Notes under the pieces: model-generated
What the model was told of the DNA's origin: nothing
What the model saw: only the letters and a program-made list of their open reading frames with translations
The model's database searches: none
In this document: positions 18,330-27,832 of the stretch, piece by piece
Numbering within the stretch: position 1 is the first letter of the stretch
Layout: each line of letters begins with the position of its first letter
Position numbers and translations under genes: made by a program
Assembly: GCA_002430125.1 (NCBI GenBank)
Contig: DJBQ01000056.1
Coordinates: 810 to 42,582 of the forward strand
From: Rhodobacterales bacterium UBA5972
Lineage (GTDB): Bacteria; Pseudomonadota; Alphaproteobacteria; Rhodobacterales; Rhodobacteraceae
DNA length: 41,773 nucleotides
Direction: 5' to 3'

Positions 18330-19106
18330 CTAAAGTGCCACCTTATATTCCTGTACCGTGTTGCCGCCATCGACCACGATCAATTGACCTGTCAGATAAC
18401 TGGCTTCTTTACTTGCTAAAAACACTGCAACATGGCCGATTTCTTCGGGAGTACCGGGGCGGCCTGCGGGGGTGTGACGGCCTGCGGCGATCTCGGCCTC
18501 GGAACTTGAACCGGTCTGAATCCAGCCAGGGCCGATGCAGTTGACGGTTACGCCAAACGGTCCGGCCTCGATGGCCAGCGAACGGGTCATGCCCAGCATT
18601 GCGGCTTTGGCAGCGGCGTAAACTGAACTGCCGCTGATCCCCACAAGAGGTCCGGTGACCGATGACATCTGAATGATGCGTCCGTATCCGCGCGCGATCA
18701 TGCCGGGCAACACGGCGCGGGTGACCAGAAAGGTGGTTTTCAGATTTATATCAATGCCGTAGTCCCACGCGTCTTCGGCCATTTCGGCGAACCGACCGCC
18801 GCTGATATCACCACTGATTTGGGTCATTCCGGCGTTATTCACCAGAATATCAATTGGCCCAAGCGCCTGTTCTGTTGCTGCGACCAGTTCAGCCACCTGA
18901 TCCGCCTTGGTCAGATCGGCTGGCAAGGCGAAACTGTCGATCGCACTGCCGCCCAGTTCGGCCAGACGATCCGCAATCCGGTTGGTGGTAGAGGTGATCG
19001 CCACCTTTGCCCCGGCTTGATGCAGTAAACGTGCAGTCGCGAATCCGATCCCGGTGGCGCTACCTGCGCCAGTGACCAAAGCTGTTTTGCCTGTTACGCC
19101 CGCCAT
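18330..19106 (-). CDS. SDR family NAD(P)-dependent oxidoreductase (FabG-like)
   Basis: A 258-residue classical short-chain dehydrogenase/reductase. The cofactor loop TGAGSATGIG is at 12-21, NNAG at 90-93, and the catalytic residues Ser149, Tyr163 and Lys167 sit in MSSVTG and VYAAAK. It ends LTGQLIVVDGGNTVQEYK, common in the 3-oxoacyl reductase and glucose dehydrogenase branch. It starts upstream of the TetR gene on the same strand, 98 bases away with the palindrome between, so it could also be affected by the regulator but probably has its own promoter. Substrate unknown. Confidence 0.93.
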   Translation of the reverse strand: MAGVTGKTALVTGAGSATGIGFATARLLHQAGAKVAITSTTNRIADRLAELGGSAIDSFALPADLTKADQVAELVAATEQALGPIDILVNNAGMTQISGDISGGRFAEMAEDAWDYGIDINLKTTFLVTRAVLPGMIARGYGRIIQMSSVTGPLVGISGSSVYAAAKAAMLGMTRSLAIEAGPFGVTVNCIGPGWIQTGSSSEAEIAAGRHTPAGRPGTPEEIGHVAVFLASKEASYLTGQLIVVDGGNTVQEYKVAL

Positions 19107-19184
19107 ATTACCCCTCAGGTTTCTCTTTGACTAAGCATGCAACAAAGCACAATCTGCGGGAAAATCCAACGGGTGATTGTTGGG

Positions 19185-19212
19185 TTGAATCAGTAAAATA
19201 CCGGAACATAAT
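19185..19212 (+). promoter_or_regulatory. Possible promoter of the EEP-family gene
   Basis: TTGAAT (19185-19190) and CATAAT (19207-19212) with a 16-base spacer. The predicted start of transcription would be at about 19219, so the mRNA would be leaderless or start at the second ATG (19225). Confidence 0.4.
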
Positions 19213-19215
19213 GCA

Positions 19216-19971
19216 ATGCGGGTCATGAGTTACAATATCCTTTGTGGCGGTCAGGCGCATGTCAACGGAACGGATCGGCTGGCGGATATTTTGACAGTAG
19301 CCACGTCAGCCGCGCCTGATATTTTGGCGCTGCAAGAAGCGAACCATTTTGATCGGCCCGAAGTGGCGGACAGGTTTGCGAAAGCTTTGGGTCTGCCCTT
19401 TCACGCCCTATCGGTGGCACGCGCTTACGAGGATGGCGAGCGGTATCATGTGGCGGTTTTTACGCGATATCATATTGTTATGGATCACAACTTTTCCGAA
19501 AACCGGTTTCAGTCAGCGGCCCAATCGCTGATGCTGAATACGCCTCTGGGCCGGATATCACTGGTGAACCTGCACCTGCATGCCAGCAACGAAGCCAAGC
19601 GTTTGCAAGAAATCACAACCGTTTTGGCCTATCAAAAACAGTTCCCGTGCCAAATTGTGCTGGGCGATTTCAATGCAGTCAGCCGGAAGGATCCTTATCC
19701 ACCGGGGCAATCCGAATTCGAGCCGCTGACATTGGTGACCGATAAAATGTCAGGCCGCCTGACTGATCTTTTCGGTGATGTGCCGGGTGGGCCGCACTGG
19801 ACACATCCCAGCCGCGCTGTCGCCGATCACGACCGCAAGGTGCCGCGGCGGATTGATTATATTTATGCCTCACCTGATCTGGCAGCTCGGGCCGCAAATC
19901 CCAGTGTTTTACGCACCAAAGCCACGCACCGGGCCTCGGACCATTTCCCAATCATCGTAGATTTTGACTGA
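19216..19971 (+). CDS. Endonuclease/exonuclease/phosphatase family protein
   Basis: A 251-residue metal-dependent hydrolase of the DNase I/exonuclease III/sphingomyelinase superfamily. The set of active-site motifs is complete: SYNIL with Asn7, LALQEANHF with Glu41, LVNLHLH near 116-122, LGDFNAV (149-155), RIDYIYAS and the final SDHFP (Ser241, Asp242, His243). Substrates in this family range from DNA to phosphoinositides and sphingomyelin, so it cannot be assigned further. No signal peptide is seen. In-frame ATG codons at 19216 and 19225 are both possible starts. Confidence 0.92.
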   Translation: MRVMSYNILCGGQAHVNGTDRLADILTVATSAAPDILALQEANHFDRPEVADRFAKALGLPFHALSVARAYEDGERYHVAVFTRYHIVMDHNFSENRFQSAAQSLMLNTPLGRISLVNLHLHASNEAKRLQEITTVLAYQKQFPCQIVLGDFNAVSRKDPYPPGQSEFEPLTLVTDKMSGRLTDLFGDVPGGPHWTHPSRAVADHDRKVPRRIDYIYASPDLAARAANPSVLRTKATHRASDHFPIIVDFD

Positions 19972-20051
19972 AAGTGTTCAAGGTGTAATTTTGTGCGTGA
20001 ACCTGACTGATACGGCAGCTAGGCTTGGGTGATCACATCAGGAGTAAGCGC

Positions 20052-21104
20052 ATGAACAAAGATCGCATAAAAACCTTTGCCGACCGCGTTTACCGCGATG
20101 TTTCCGGCGCAATGGTTACGGGTATGGCGGATATCGGCACCCGAACCGGTCTGTTCCGCGCAATGGCCGGGCAGGGGGCGATGTCGGTTGGCGACTTAAC
20201 CGCGGCCACCGGGTTGCAGGCGCGTTACGTTCAGGAATGGTTGGCCGGGATGACGGCGGCCGAATACCTTGAATATGATCCGGAGGCCGAGACATTCACT
20301 TTGCCGGATGAACATGCTTACCTGTTGGCCTCGGAAGGCACCGACCATTTCGCGGGTGGATTGTTCCGCTTCGCTCCGGTTTTGCTTGGCGTCGTGCCGC
20401 AGGTGACCGAGGCGTTCACCAAAGGCGGCGGGGTGCATTTTCATGAATTCGGCGGCGAATGCGTGCCCGCCTTGGATTTGATCAACCGCGGCACATATGA
20501 TCAGCGGTTTACCAGCTATTGGCTGGCCGCGATGCCCGAAGTGATGGCGCAGTTGGAAACCGGAGTGCGGGTGCTTGACGTGGGATGCGGGGCAGGGCGG
20601 GTGCCGATCAATATCGCAACAGCATTTCCCAACAGCCAGGTTGTCGGCCTTGATCCGGATGCCAGTTCGATAAGACTGGCCGAAACAGAAGCGGCTGCCA
20701 GCGATGTCGGCAATATCAGTTTTGTGTGTGAAACAACCCGCACTTACGCGCCAGACGCGAAGTTTGACCTTATGACAACCTGTGACGTTGTTCATGATTT
20801 CGCTGAACCCGAGGCGACTTTGGCTGAAATGCACGCGCTGATGAAACCCGGCGGCGTGTTGTTTATTGTCGAACCAAAAGCCGCCGATCGACTGGAGGAT
20901 AATATCCACCCGCTGGGGGCGATGTATTACGGCTTCAGCCTCCTGCATTGCATGACCCAATCATTGGCGAATGGGGGCCCGGGCCTGGGAACCTGTATGG
21001 GGCCGGCGCGCACTGAGCAACTTGTGCGGGAGGCCGGGTTCAGCGATTTTCAGACCTTGCCGATCAAAAGCATGACCAACGCGTTTTACATGGCCAAGGC
21101 CTAA
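20052..21104 (+). CDS. Class I SAM-dependent methyltransferase with N-terminal winged helix
   Basis: A 350-residue methyltransferase resembling the mycobacterial Rv2258c type. The N-terminal part (residues 1-90) looks like a winged-helix dimerisation domain (GDLTAATGLQARYVQEWLAG). The Rossmann part has motif I VLDVGCGAGRVP (174-185) and an acidic motif II at VVGLDPD (197-203), then DLMTTCDVVHDF. The ATG at 20052 has AGGAG 7 bases upstream; the TTG at 20025 is not needed. It lies 3 bases before the decayed DUF3604 gene, so both were probably one transcript. The substrate is unknown. Confidence 0.94.
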   Translation: MNKDRIKTFADRVYRDVSGAMVTGMADIGTRTGLFRAMAGQGAMSVGDLTAATGLQARYVQEWLAGMTAAEYLEYDPEAETFTLPDEHAYLLASEGTDHFAGGLFRFAPVLLGVVPQVTEAFTKGGGVHFHEFGGECVPALDLINRGTYDQRFTSYWLAAMPEVMAQLETGVRVLDVGCGAGRVPINIATAFPNSQVVGLDPDASSIRLAETEAAASDVGNISFVCETTRTYAPDAKFDLMTTCDVVHDFAEPEATLAEMHALMKPGGVLFIVEPKAADRLEDNIHPLGAMYYGFSLLHCMTQSLANGGPGLGTCMGPARTEQLVREAGFSDFQTLPIKSMTNAFYMAKA

Positions 21105-21107
21105 GCG

Positions 21108-22690
21108 ATGCCAAGGCCAGACCCGCATTACATGGGTGAAGTGTTCACCCAAGCGCGTCCCGCCGAAGACCCGGTTCTTTACGGAACCGCTTATATGGAG
21201 CCACGCGGTGATTTTCCGGTGCGCAGCCTGCAAAGCTTTCGCCTGACGTATACGACAGGGCGTTATGGCTTGGATGATACGGGTTCGATTAGGATCGTGT
21301 TTCGCTTTACCGCTGATGGCGGGCCATTACAGACAACCGATCCGGCAGCGTTGAATTACGTGACCGCGACGTCGTCCAACGGGGTGCCGCTGCGGCTTGA
21401 ATTCTCGCTTTCGGCCTCGGTCAGGCCTTGGTTTCAGGCGCTGACCATCAAGGTTCATCATGGGTATTTGCGCGAAGGCGACCAGATCGGCTGGTTTGCG
21501 TTTGCAGTCCATGGTCGAAAGCGCGTTTCACTGGCGGGTGCTGGTCGATATGTATGCGACCGGGCATTATGTGCCGATTGCCGACAGCCCGACAATGAGT
21601 GTGGTGCCCGGCGAACCGGCGGTCTGGAAAGCGGTTCTGCCAACCTTGCGCCGCCCGTCCGGCGGATATCGCGTATGCGCACGACCCGCGGCTTGAAACC
21701 GCGATGGAAATCCATTCGGCTTGGGGCACGTTTGAATGGCTGATGCAGGATTGTTTTGCTTTGGGTCATCGCGTTGGCGTTGTTGCCAATAGCGACGGGC
21801 ATAAAGGCAGGCCGGGTGCCAGTTATCCGGGGGCATCTGAGTTTGGGGCCTATGGTGGGCTTACCTGCTTTTTGCTGGATCAGTTGGAGCGCGATGACCT
21901 GTTTGATTGCCTGAAAAACCGCCGCCATTATGCAACGACCGGCGCGCGTATCCATATTGACCTTTCGGTGACCGCCGATACTGGCGTGGCGCATTTTGCG
22001 GTGGATCCGGTGGTGCAGGCCAATCTGCCAGTTGCGGTTGATCGGCTGATTATGGGCGATATTGGATGCACTGCTTCAAAGGCTGTTGATTTGAAGTTTT
22101 CAGTTCACGCACCAGCACCGATACTGCAAGTTGACGTGCTGAAAGGCCCAGATCTGGTTCAGACCGTTCGCAATCCAGCGCCTATCAAAGACAGTTCCCG
22201 CATTCGCATCCTGTGGCGCGGCGCGATGGTCAAAGGCCGCGGAGCGCGGGCTGATTGGACAGGCAAGGCGGTGTTTCGCGACGCCAAAATTCTGAAAACC
22301 GCCGAGATTAACGCCTGGAACCCGGATCGCCGGTTGCAACAGGACGGTGCAGAAATCCACTGGTCTTCGGTCACCGCCGGGAATTTCGGTGCATTTGACG
22401 TTTGGCTTGCCGAAGGACCTGACGCGACGGTGGCGATTGAAACCAATCATGGCAGTGTTGAACTCGCCTTGCGCGAAGCGACTGCAGTTCCAGCTGTGTT
22501 CGCACTTGGCGGTCTTTACCTTGAGCTTCATGTTATGCGCCTGCCCGAAGTACTGGATCAGGGGACGCTAAGCGCGATGATCACAGTGCCGCTGGCCGAA
22601 GGCCGTGATGACCCGATCTGGATACGGGTGACGACCGAAGACGGCTTTCAGGCCTGGACCAGCCCGATCTATTTTGTTGATCATGGATGA
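21108..22690 (+). pseudogene. DUF3604 family protein, broken by two internal deletions
   Basis: The intact family is a large protein (about 600-700 residues, from memory) with a PHP-like metal site. Here the N-terminal part is in frame 3 (MPRPDPHYMGEVF to about GDQI at 21493). The frame then changes to frame 1 for QSMVESAFHWRVLVDMYATG to VLPTLRRPSGGYR (about 21500-21671). It then changes to frame 2 for RPADIAYAHDPRLETAMEIH to the stop at 22688-22690. The residues expected between SGGYR and ADIAYAHD, a few hundred including much of the middle domain, are gone. The join lies in CGTCCGGCGGATATCGCG (21655-21672), which reads sensibly in both frames. The remaining C-terminal half (GVVANSDGHKGRPGASYPGA onward) is well preserved, so decay seems recent. 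It follows the methyltransferase by 3 bases. Confidence 0.86.
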
Positions 22691-22700
22691 ACAGAGTGTG

Positions 22701-22728
22701 TTGCGCGAACAAAAACTCGTGCTAGGCT
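22701..22728 (+). promoter_or_regulatory. Possible promoter of the GNAT gene
   Basis: TTGCGC (22701-22706) and TAGGCT (22723-22728) with a 16-base spacer lie in the 44-base gap after the pseudogene. Transcription would start at or next to the ATG at 22735, giving a leaderless mRNA; no ribosome site is visible before that ATG. Confidence 0.4.
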
Positions 22729-22734
22729 GGACAT

Positions 22735-23214
22735 ATGTTTGTCCGTCTAACCACCGCACGGGACATTGCTAAGATCCCGCCATTGGTCGAAGCCGCTTTT
22801 GGTCGCCACGACGAAGGTTTGCTTGTGACGGAATTGCGGGATCATGGCGACATGGTGCTGGAATTTGTCGCCACAGACCGCGAACAATTGATCGGTCATG
22901 TGATGCTGTCGCGCATGGTTTCGCCGCCACTAACGCTGGTGCTGGCACCGGTTTCTGTGCATCCCGATTGGCAAGGTAAAGGCATCGGTTCAACATTGGT
23001 GCGCGCCGCCACCGAAGCAGCAGAGGAAGCTGGCTGGACAGCCATATTCGTTTTAGGCGACCCAAATTTCTATGGACGCTTTGGCTTTGAAGTCGAGCAG
23101 GCCGAGGCATTTGACACGCCTTATCCGCATGAAAGCACCGGGGCCTGTGTGTTTAACGACGAAGACTTTTCCACGCTGCCACTTGAAATAATTTATCCGC
23201 GTGCCTTTTCGTGA
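22735..23214 (+). CDS. GNAT family N-acetyltransferase (YhbS-like)
   Basis: A 159-residue acetyl-CoA-dependent acyltransferase. Motif A with the acetyl-CoA pyrophosphate loop is VSVHPDWQGKGIGSTLVRAA (73-92), preceded by the LTLVLAPVSV strand and followed by AIFVLGDPNFYGRFGF, characteristic of the YhbS group. The substrate is unknown. Its stop overlaps the GTG start of the transporter gene by 4 bases (GTGA), indicating coupling. Confidence 0.93.
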   Translation: MFVRLTTARDIAKIPPLVEAAFGRHDEGLLVTELRDHGDMVLEFVATDREQLIGHVMLSRMVSPPLTLVLAPVSVHPDWQGKGIGSTLVRAATEAAEEAGWTAIFVLGDPNFYGRFGFEVEQAEAFDTPYPHESTGACVFNDEDFSTLPLEIIYPRAFS

Positions 23215-24056
23215 CGCCAACCTTACGTCTGTTTCTGCTGACCGCGCTGACAATGCTGGCCTTTGCCGGGAATTCCCTGCTGAACCGGGCGGCATTGGCG
23301 GGCGACCTCATCGGCCCGTCGGGGTTTGCAATGATCCGGGTGATTGCGGGGGCCGTTGTTTTGGCCCTGCTGGTTTGGCGGCGTGACCGGCGCTGGGCTG
23401 ATCTGGCCGAGGTTAGTTGGAAATCGACCGGCGCGCTTGCGCTTTATGTGTTGGGGTTTTCTCATGCCTATATCTGGCTTGATGCGGGCATAGGGGCGCT
23501 TTTTCTGTTTGGCGGCGTGCAAATAACCATGTTTGCCGGCGCTCTAATTGGTGGTGAACGACCCAGCCCGCAGCGCTGGGCCGGGGCAGTTCTGGCCTTT
23601 GGCGGGCTGGTTTTGTTGCTGGCGCCGTCCACAAATGCGCCAAGTCTGCTTGGGGCGGGTTTGATGCTGGCGGCTGCTTTCGGCTGGGGCATGTATTCGC
23701 TTTACGGGCGGCAGGTGAAACGGCCTTTGCAGGCCACCGCTGGCAATTTCCTGTTGGCGGTCCCCATCGCTTTGATTGTCGGCTGGTCAGTGCCGGACGC
23801 AATGCCGGCAACCAGTCCAGGGGTCATTCTGGCGGTGCTTTCCGGCGCGGTAACATCCGGTCTTGGCTATGCCTTGTGGTATACGATCCTGCCGCGTCTT
23901 GCGGCGACGTTGGCTGCCGTGGCGCAATTGACCGTGCCGGTTATCGCCGCGGCAGGTGGTGCTTTGTTGCTGGCGGAATTTCCCGGTTTCAGTTTTCTTA
24001 TCGCGTCGGTTCTGGTGCTGGGCGGGGTCGCCTTGTCGGTTTGGAGAAAAACCTGA
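23211..24056 (+). CDS. EamA/DMT family transporter
   Basis: A 281-residue inner-membrane protein with about ten hydrophobic segments arranged as two EamA repeats (residues about 5-135 and 145-278). N-terminal [20 protein letters not shown] and [13 protein letters not shown] are typical, as is the second-half stretch [18 protein letters not shown]. Members export amino acids or other metabolites; the substrate here is not predictable. GTG start at 23211 overlaps the GNAT stop, so an acetyltransferase and an exporter are made together, which may hint at export or detoxification of a related compound. Confidence 0.93.
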   Translation: MTPTLRLFLLTALTMLAFAGNSLLNRAALAGDLIGPSGFAMIRVIAGAVVLALLVWRRDRRWADLAEVSWKSTGALALYVLGFSHAYIWLDAGIGALFLFGGVQITMFAGALIGGERPSPQRWAGAVLAFGGLVLLLAPSTNAPSLLGAGLMLAAAFGWGMYSLYGRQVKRPLQATAGNFLLAVPIALIVGWSVPDAMPATSPGVILAVLSGAVTSGLGYALWYTILPRLAATLAAVAQLTVPVIAAAGGALLLAEFPGFSFLIASVLVLGGVALSVWRKT

Positions 24057-24102
24057 CGGCATGGGGCTGGATATTTCGCCCCACCTTCGCCAGATAGAAA
24101 AG

Positions 24103-24837
24103 ATGAAGCGTTTCACTGTCTTGTTGATAGCATTGATGCTGCTGCCACAAATCGCGGCGGCGGATTGTGTGTTGCTGTTACATGGATTGGCGCGAACGTC
24201 GACCTCGCTTAAGGCTATGGAGATCGCACTTCAGGCCAACGGGTATCACACTGTCAACGTCAATTACCCGTCGACCCAGGCAACGGTGGCGGAACTAAGC
24301 GAAAGCGCCATTCCCGAAGGTCTGGCCCAATGCGGTGACGAAAGGGTTGATTTCGTAACCCATTCGATGGGCGGCATTCTGGTTCGCGCCTATTTGGGCA
24401 AACATCACCCGAAAAACCTTGGCCGCGTGGTGATGCTGGCCCCGCCAAACCACGGCAGCGAAGTTGTGGATACCTTCAGGGATATCGAGTTGTTTGGCTG
24501 GCTGAATGGTCCGGCTGGTGAGGAACTGGGCACAGGTCGCGGCGCACTACCATCAACACTTGGCCCCGCGACGTTTGAAGTTGGGATCATCGCAGGAAAA
24601 ATGTCTTTCAGTCCGGTATTTTCCTATGTGATCGACGGTGCGGATGATGGCAAAGTGTCGGTGGAAAGCACCAAACTGGCTGGCATGAAAGACCACATCG
24701 TGCTGCCCAGCACACATACGTTCATGATGCTGAACCCGTTTGTGATCGCCCAGACAATCACCTTCCTGGAAACCGGCGCGTTTGACCCGGATTTATCGCT
24801 GAGCGAGTTCGTGGCCAAGCGGTTGCCGAAAAACTGA
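24103..24837 (+). CDS. Secreted alpha/beta hydrolase, lipase-like
   Basis: A 244-residue protein with a clear Sec signal peptide: [20 protein letters not shown], likely cut before Asp21. The mature part has LLHGLART (25-32), the nucleophile elbow VTHSMGG with Ser88, and [10 protein letters not shown] (114-123), as in triacylglycerol lipases and PGAP1-like hydrolases. The likely catalytic His is in [10 protein letters not shown]. The frame is open upstream to 23956, but the signal peptide fixes ATG 24103 as the start. It lies 46 bases after the EamA gene. Probably periplasmic; the substrate is unknown. Confidence 0.9.
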   Translation: MKRFTVLLIALMLLPQIAAADCVLLLHGLARTSTSLKAMEIALQANGYHTVNVNYPSTQATVAELSESAIPEGLAQCGDERVDFVTHSMGGILVRAYLGKHHPKNLGRVVMLAPPNHGSEVVDTFRDIELFGWLNGPAGEELGTGRGALPSTLGPATFEVGIIAGKMSFSPVFSYVIDGADDGKVSVESTKLAGMKDHIVLPSTHTFMMLNPFVIAQTITFLETGAFDPDLSLSEFVAKRLPKN

Positions 24838-24854
24838 CGCCGACAAAATCGGCG
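24838..24854. other. Short hairpin between convergent genes
   Basis: CGCCGA (24838-24843) pairs with TCGGCG (24849-24854) with loop CAAAA, immediately after the lipase-like gene and before the convergent TSUP gene. There is no T-run; a weak 3'-end structure. Confidence 0.45.
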
Positions 24855-24887
24855 GGCAAAAACACGGGCGTTTGAGGCCTGCGTCTT

Positions 24888-25658
24888 TCAGGGCGCCGCG
24901 AAAAAATAGTATAATGTCAGCAAAGCCCCAAAGATAATCACACCAATCCTCAGCGCATCTTGCGGAACTCGTTTTGACATCGAACCGCCAAGATAGCCAC
25001 CTACCGTTGCACCAAGCATCATGATTATAGCGTGTGGAAAAGACACCGCACCGCTAAGACCGTAAACCGCCACTGACAGCAGGCTGATGGCCGCGATGAC
25101 GGCGTTTTTCAGGGCGTTGGTGACGTGAAAATCATCATAACCGTTCAAAATTAACGCTGCCAAAATGATCTGGCCAAGGCCCGCACCGAAGTAGCCTCCG
25201 TAAACTGAAAACCCAAACAAAAGAAGCATCGGCGTGATTGCGCCCCGCTTTGCACGCGTGCCACCGCGCTGTTCAAGGGCGCGTTTGATGTAAGGTGCCG
25301 TTGCGAACAGCAGCGTCGCAAACCCCATCAGGTAAGGAACAGCCGAGGCGAACAGGTTGCCACCAAGCCAGACTAGGGTCAGAGCCCCAACCAATCCGCC
25401 CAAAGCGCCAGTTGCGAGCGGCGCAATCAATTCCCGGCCAAGTGTCTTTAGTTCTGCGCGAAAGGCTGGAAGGGCGGCAATATTGCTTGGAACCAGCGCC
25501 ACAAAGTTTGTCGCATTCGCCACAAGTGGGGACAGGCCGGAAAACACCAGGGCCGGAAACGTGAAAAACGTGGCTCCGCCAGCCACAGCATTCAGCGCAC
25601 CCGCTGCTACCCCGGCTGCAAACAGCAGCAGCATCATGCCTAGTCCCAGATCAAACAT
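24888..25658 (-). CDS. TSUP family permease (TauE/SafE)
   Basis: A 256-residue integral membrane protein with about eight hydrophobic segments. The two-repeat TSUP signature is visible: GALNAVAGGATFFTFPAL with PLVANATN in the first half and GGYFGAGLGQIILAALIL with NALKNAVI in the second. Family members move sulphite, sulphoacetate, sulpholactate or other small anions. It is a single gene, convergent with the lipase-like gene; the 173 bases upstream of it hold no recognised gene, only weak inverted repeats (GCCCGT and ACGGGC near 25730-25750). Confidence 0.93.
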   Translation of the reverse strand: MFDLGLGMMLLLFAAGVAAGALNAVAGGATFFTFPALVFSGLSPLVANATNFVALVPSNIAALPAFRAELKTLGRELIAPLATGALGGLVGALTLVWLGGNLFASAVPYLMGFATLLFATAPYIKRALEQRGGTRAKRGAITPMLLLFGFSVYGGYFGAGLGQIILAALILNGYDDFHVTNALKNAVIAAISLLSVAVYGLSGAVSFPHAIIMMLGATVGGYLGGSMSKRVPQDALRIGVIIFGALLTLYYFFAAP

Positions 25659-25831
25659 GCGTTAAGACACTTCATCCGAACGTTAAAGGCAATACGTTTC
25701 TCAACATACTGCAACACACGGTCAGGGGTTGCCCGTCTGAAACAACGGGCCGGCTTGGCCAAGGTCGTCGCGTATTACTTGCCCCCCAGAATCAACTGGG
25801 TATTACCGTACTGCACCCGGAGAATACCGGA

Positions 25832-26908
25832 TCACCCCGCTGGCCCGATAATCCGGTTCACATGCCCCATCTTGCGCCCGGCACGCGCCTCGGCTTTGCC
25901 GTAAAGGTGCAGACCTGCTGCGCTGTCGCGGGCGAGGGGTTCGATCTGTTCGACATCGGCACCAATCAGGTTGGTCATTTCGACATTCGAATGGCGTTTG
26001 CCGTCGCCCAAAGGCCAGCAGGCGACCGCGCGCATGTGTTGCTCGAACTGGTCAATGACGCAGCCGTTTTGGGTCCAGTGGCCGGAATTATGGACGCGGG
26101 GCGCGATCTCGTTGACGATCAGGCCGGTTTTTGTGGCGAACAGCTCCACCCCCATAACGCCGACATAATTCAGCGCGTTCAGCACCCGCCCTGTCAGGAT
26201 GATAGCGTCGGTTTGTTGCGCAAGGGTCAGGGTGGCGGGGATGGTGGTGGTGTGCAGGATACCGTCCAGATGTACGTTTTCGCCGGGATCGTAGCACACG
26301 ACTGCGCCATCAATTGACCGCGCGCCAATGACCGAAACCTCGTGACTGAAGTCAACAAAGCCCTCCAACACGGCGGGGGCACCGTTCAGGGCGGCGAAGG
26401 CCTCGGCTGCCTGATCGGGATCAGTTATCCGCACCTGCCCCTTGCCGTCATACCCAAAGCGGCGGGTTTTCAGAATGGCGGGTGTGCCGATGGTTTTCAA
26501 CGCCGCATGAAGATCGTCCAAGCTGTCAACCGGCGCATAGGGCGCTGTTGTCAGGCCTAAACCAGTCAGAAAATCCTTTTCCTGCACACGGTCCTGTGAC
26601 ACCGCCAAAGCGGCGCGACCGGGATGCACCGGGCAGATTGCCTCGATCACGTCCAAGGTCTCGGTTGGGATGTTTTCAAATTCATAAGTGACCACGTCAA
26701 CCGAACGGGCGAACGCCGTAACCGCCGCCAGATCGCTGTAATCCGCCGTGGTCACACGCCACGCGACCTGCCCGGCAGGTGGCTGGGCAGAGGGTTCAAA
26801 GATATGGGTTTTCAGACCGATCCGCGCACCTGCCATTGCCAGCATCCGGCCCAACTGGCCGCCGCCCAGAATGCCGATCACCGCCCCTTGCGGCAGTGGC
26901 TTAGTCAT
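25832..26908 (-). CDS. purK: 5-(carboxyamino)imidazole ribonucleotide synthase
   Basis: Catalyses ATP- and bicarbonate-dependent carboxylation of aminoimidazole ribonucleotide to N5-CAIR in purine synthesis. It has 358 residues with the ATP-grasp layout: N-terminal [16 protein letters not shown] (11-26), [22 protein letters not shown] in the ATP lid, and the C-terminal [13 protein letters not shown], diagnostic of PurK. ATG 26908 is chosen; it overlaps the purE stop by 8 bases, so the two are co-translated. Upstream in-frame starts to 26992 lie inside purE. Confidence 0.97.
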   Translation of the reverse strand: MTKPLPQGAVIGILGGGQLGRMLAMAGARIGLKTHIFEPSAQPPAGQVAWRVTTADYSDLAAVTAFARSVDVVTYEFENIPTETLDVIEAICPVHPGRAALAVSQDRVQEKDFLTGLGLTTAPYAPVDSLDDLHAALKTIGTPAILKTRRFGYDGKGQVRITDPDQAAEAFAALNGAPAVLEGFVDFSHEVSVIGARSIDGAVVCYDPGENVHLDGILHTTTIPATLTLAQQTDAIILTGRVLNALNYVGVMGVELFATKTGLIVNEIAPRVHNSGHWTQNGCVIDQFEQHMRAVACWPLGDGKRHSNVEMTNLIGADVEQIEPLARDSAAGLHLYGKAEARAGRKMGHVNRIIGPAG

Positions 26909-27389
26909 TTTGCGGCTCGTCTGGAATTGACGCCGAAAGATCAGCACGCCATTGATCCAGCCTTGCCGCCAGCCCATCGTCATTATTGGCAAGGATTGCG
27001 GCTGCCATCAGTCCGGCATTTGCCGCCCCTGCAGCCCCGATCGCCATAGTGCCAACCGGAAAGCCTTTGGGCATCTGAACGATGGAATAAAGGCTATCAA
27101 GCCCACCTAATGCGCGGGTTTCAACCGGTACGCCCAAAACCGGCACCCGGGTTTTTGAGGCCATCATTCCGGGCAAATGCGCGGCACCGCCAGCGCCGGC
27201 AATAATCACCTGCAGGCCACGGCCGACGGCGGATTTACCGTAGTCCCACAACCGGTCCGGTGTGCGATGTGCCGAGATGATTTTGGTTTCGTAAGGCACG
27301 TCAAGTGCATCGAGCATTTCGGCGGCTGATTTCATCGTGGCCCAGTCAGACTGGCTGCCCATGATGATGCCGACTTTGATTTCTGCCAT
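26901..27389 (-). CDS. purE: N5-carboxyaminoimidazole ribonucleotide mutase
   Basis: Converts the PurK product N5-CAIR to CAIR. The 162 residues have the class I PurE motifs GSQSDW (11-16), SAHRTP (39-44) and [11 protein letters not shown] (64-74). ATG 27389 ([10 protein letters not shown]) is the natural start; an upstream frame to 27422 adds residues outside the family. It lies 51 bases after the YdcH-like gene and overlaps purK. Confidence 0.97.
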   Translation of the reverse strand: MAEIKVGIIMGSQSDWATMKSAAEMLDALDVPYETKIISAHRTPDRLWDYGKSAVGRGLQVIIAGAGGAAHLPGMMASKTRVPVLGVPVETRALGGLDSLYSIVQMPKGFPVGTMAIGAAGAANAGLMAAAILANNDDGLAARLDQWRADLSASIPDEPQND

Positions 27390-27440
27390 TTCGCGCGCCC
27401 TGCCAGTGAAAGAAGCGCGCACTATACTGATTGCGCGGGC

Positions 27441-27659
27441 TTAGGCAATAATGTCCGGTGTCAGTTGGTCTTCGATCCGCGCGATCTGGTCTTTTAGGGC
27501 CAGTTTACGCTTTTTCAGCCGCCGTAACGTCAACGGGTCGGCCCGGCCTTCCAGATCAAGGGCCCCAATCGCATCATCAAGATCGCGATGCTCGCGCTTC
27601 ATCGTGCCTAGTTCAACCCGCAGGACGTCCAAATGCTCCATTTTCGCCGAAGTCTTCAT
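27441..27659 (-). CDS. YdcH family protein (DUF465)
   Basis: A 72-residue, highly charged helical protein with heptad-like spacing: HLDVLRVELGTMKREHRDLD, then DPLTLRRLKKRKLALKDQIA. This is the DUF465/YdcH pattern, a small coiled-coil of unknown function. The frame is open to 27800; ATG 27659 (MKTSAKMEHLDVL) fits the family length, with ATG 27641 as the alternative. It is the first gene of the minus-strand run with purE and purK and is divergent from hsp20. Confidence 0.85.
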   Translation of the reverse strand: MKTSAKMEHLDVLRVELGTMKREHRDLDDAIGALDLEGRADPLTLRRLKKRKLALKDQIARIEDQLTPDIIA

Positions 27660-27740
27660 AGGGCCTGCCGCCTTGGTTTCGCTTTTATGCGATATAGCCC
27701 TTTCCACGGCCCGCGCATAGGGCTTGCCGATGCCAGGGCT

Positions 27741-27768
27741 CTTGCTTTTTTCCAAAGTGAACCCATAT
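27741..27768 (+). promoter_or_regulatory. Heat-shock (RpoH) promoter of hsp20
   Basis: CTTGCTT (27741-27747), 13-base spacer, ACCCATAT (27761-27768). This matches the sigma-32 consensus CTTGAAA-N13-15-CCCCATNT closely. The start would be near 27775, leaving a 5' leader of about 58 bases before the ATG at 27833. Confidence 0.7.
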
Positions 27769-27832
27769 CCCTTAACAGATCGCCTGAATTGGGATCGCAT
27801 AACAAAGTCGCTTATATGAAGGGCTTAGAGTG

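Noticed and set aside
25659..25831. Possible small gene or RNA between the TSUP gene and purK
   Set aside because: Only weak inverted repeats (GCCCGT/ACGGGC, GGTATT/AATACC) are visible, without T-runs or a coding frame with a ribosome site.
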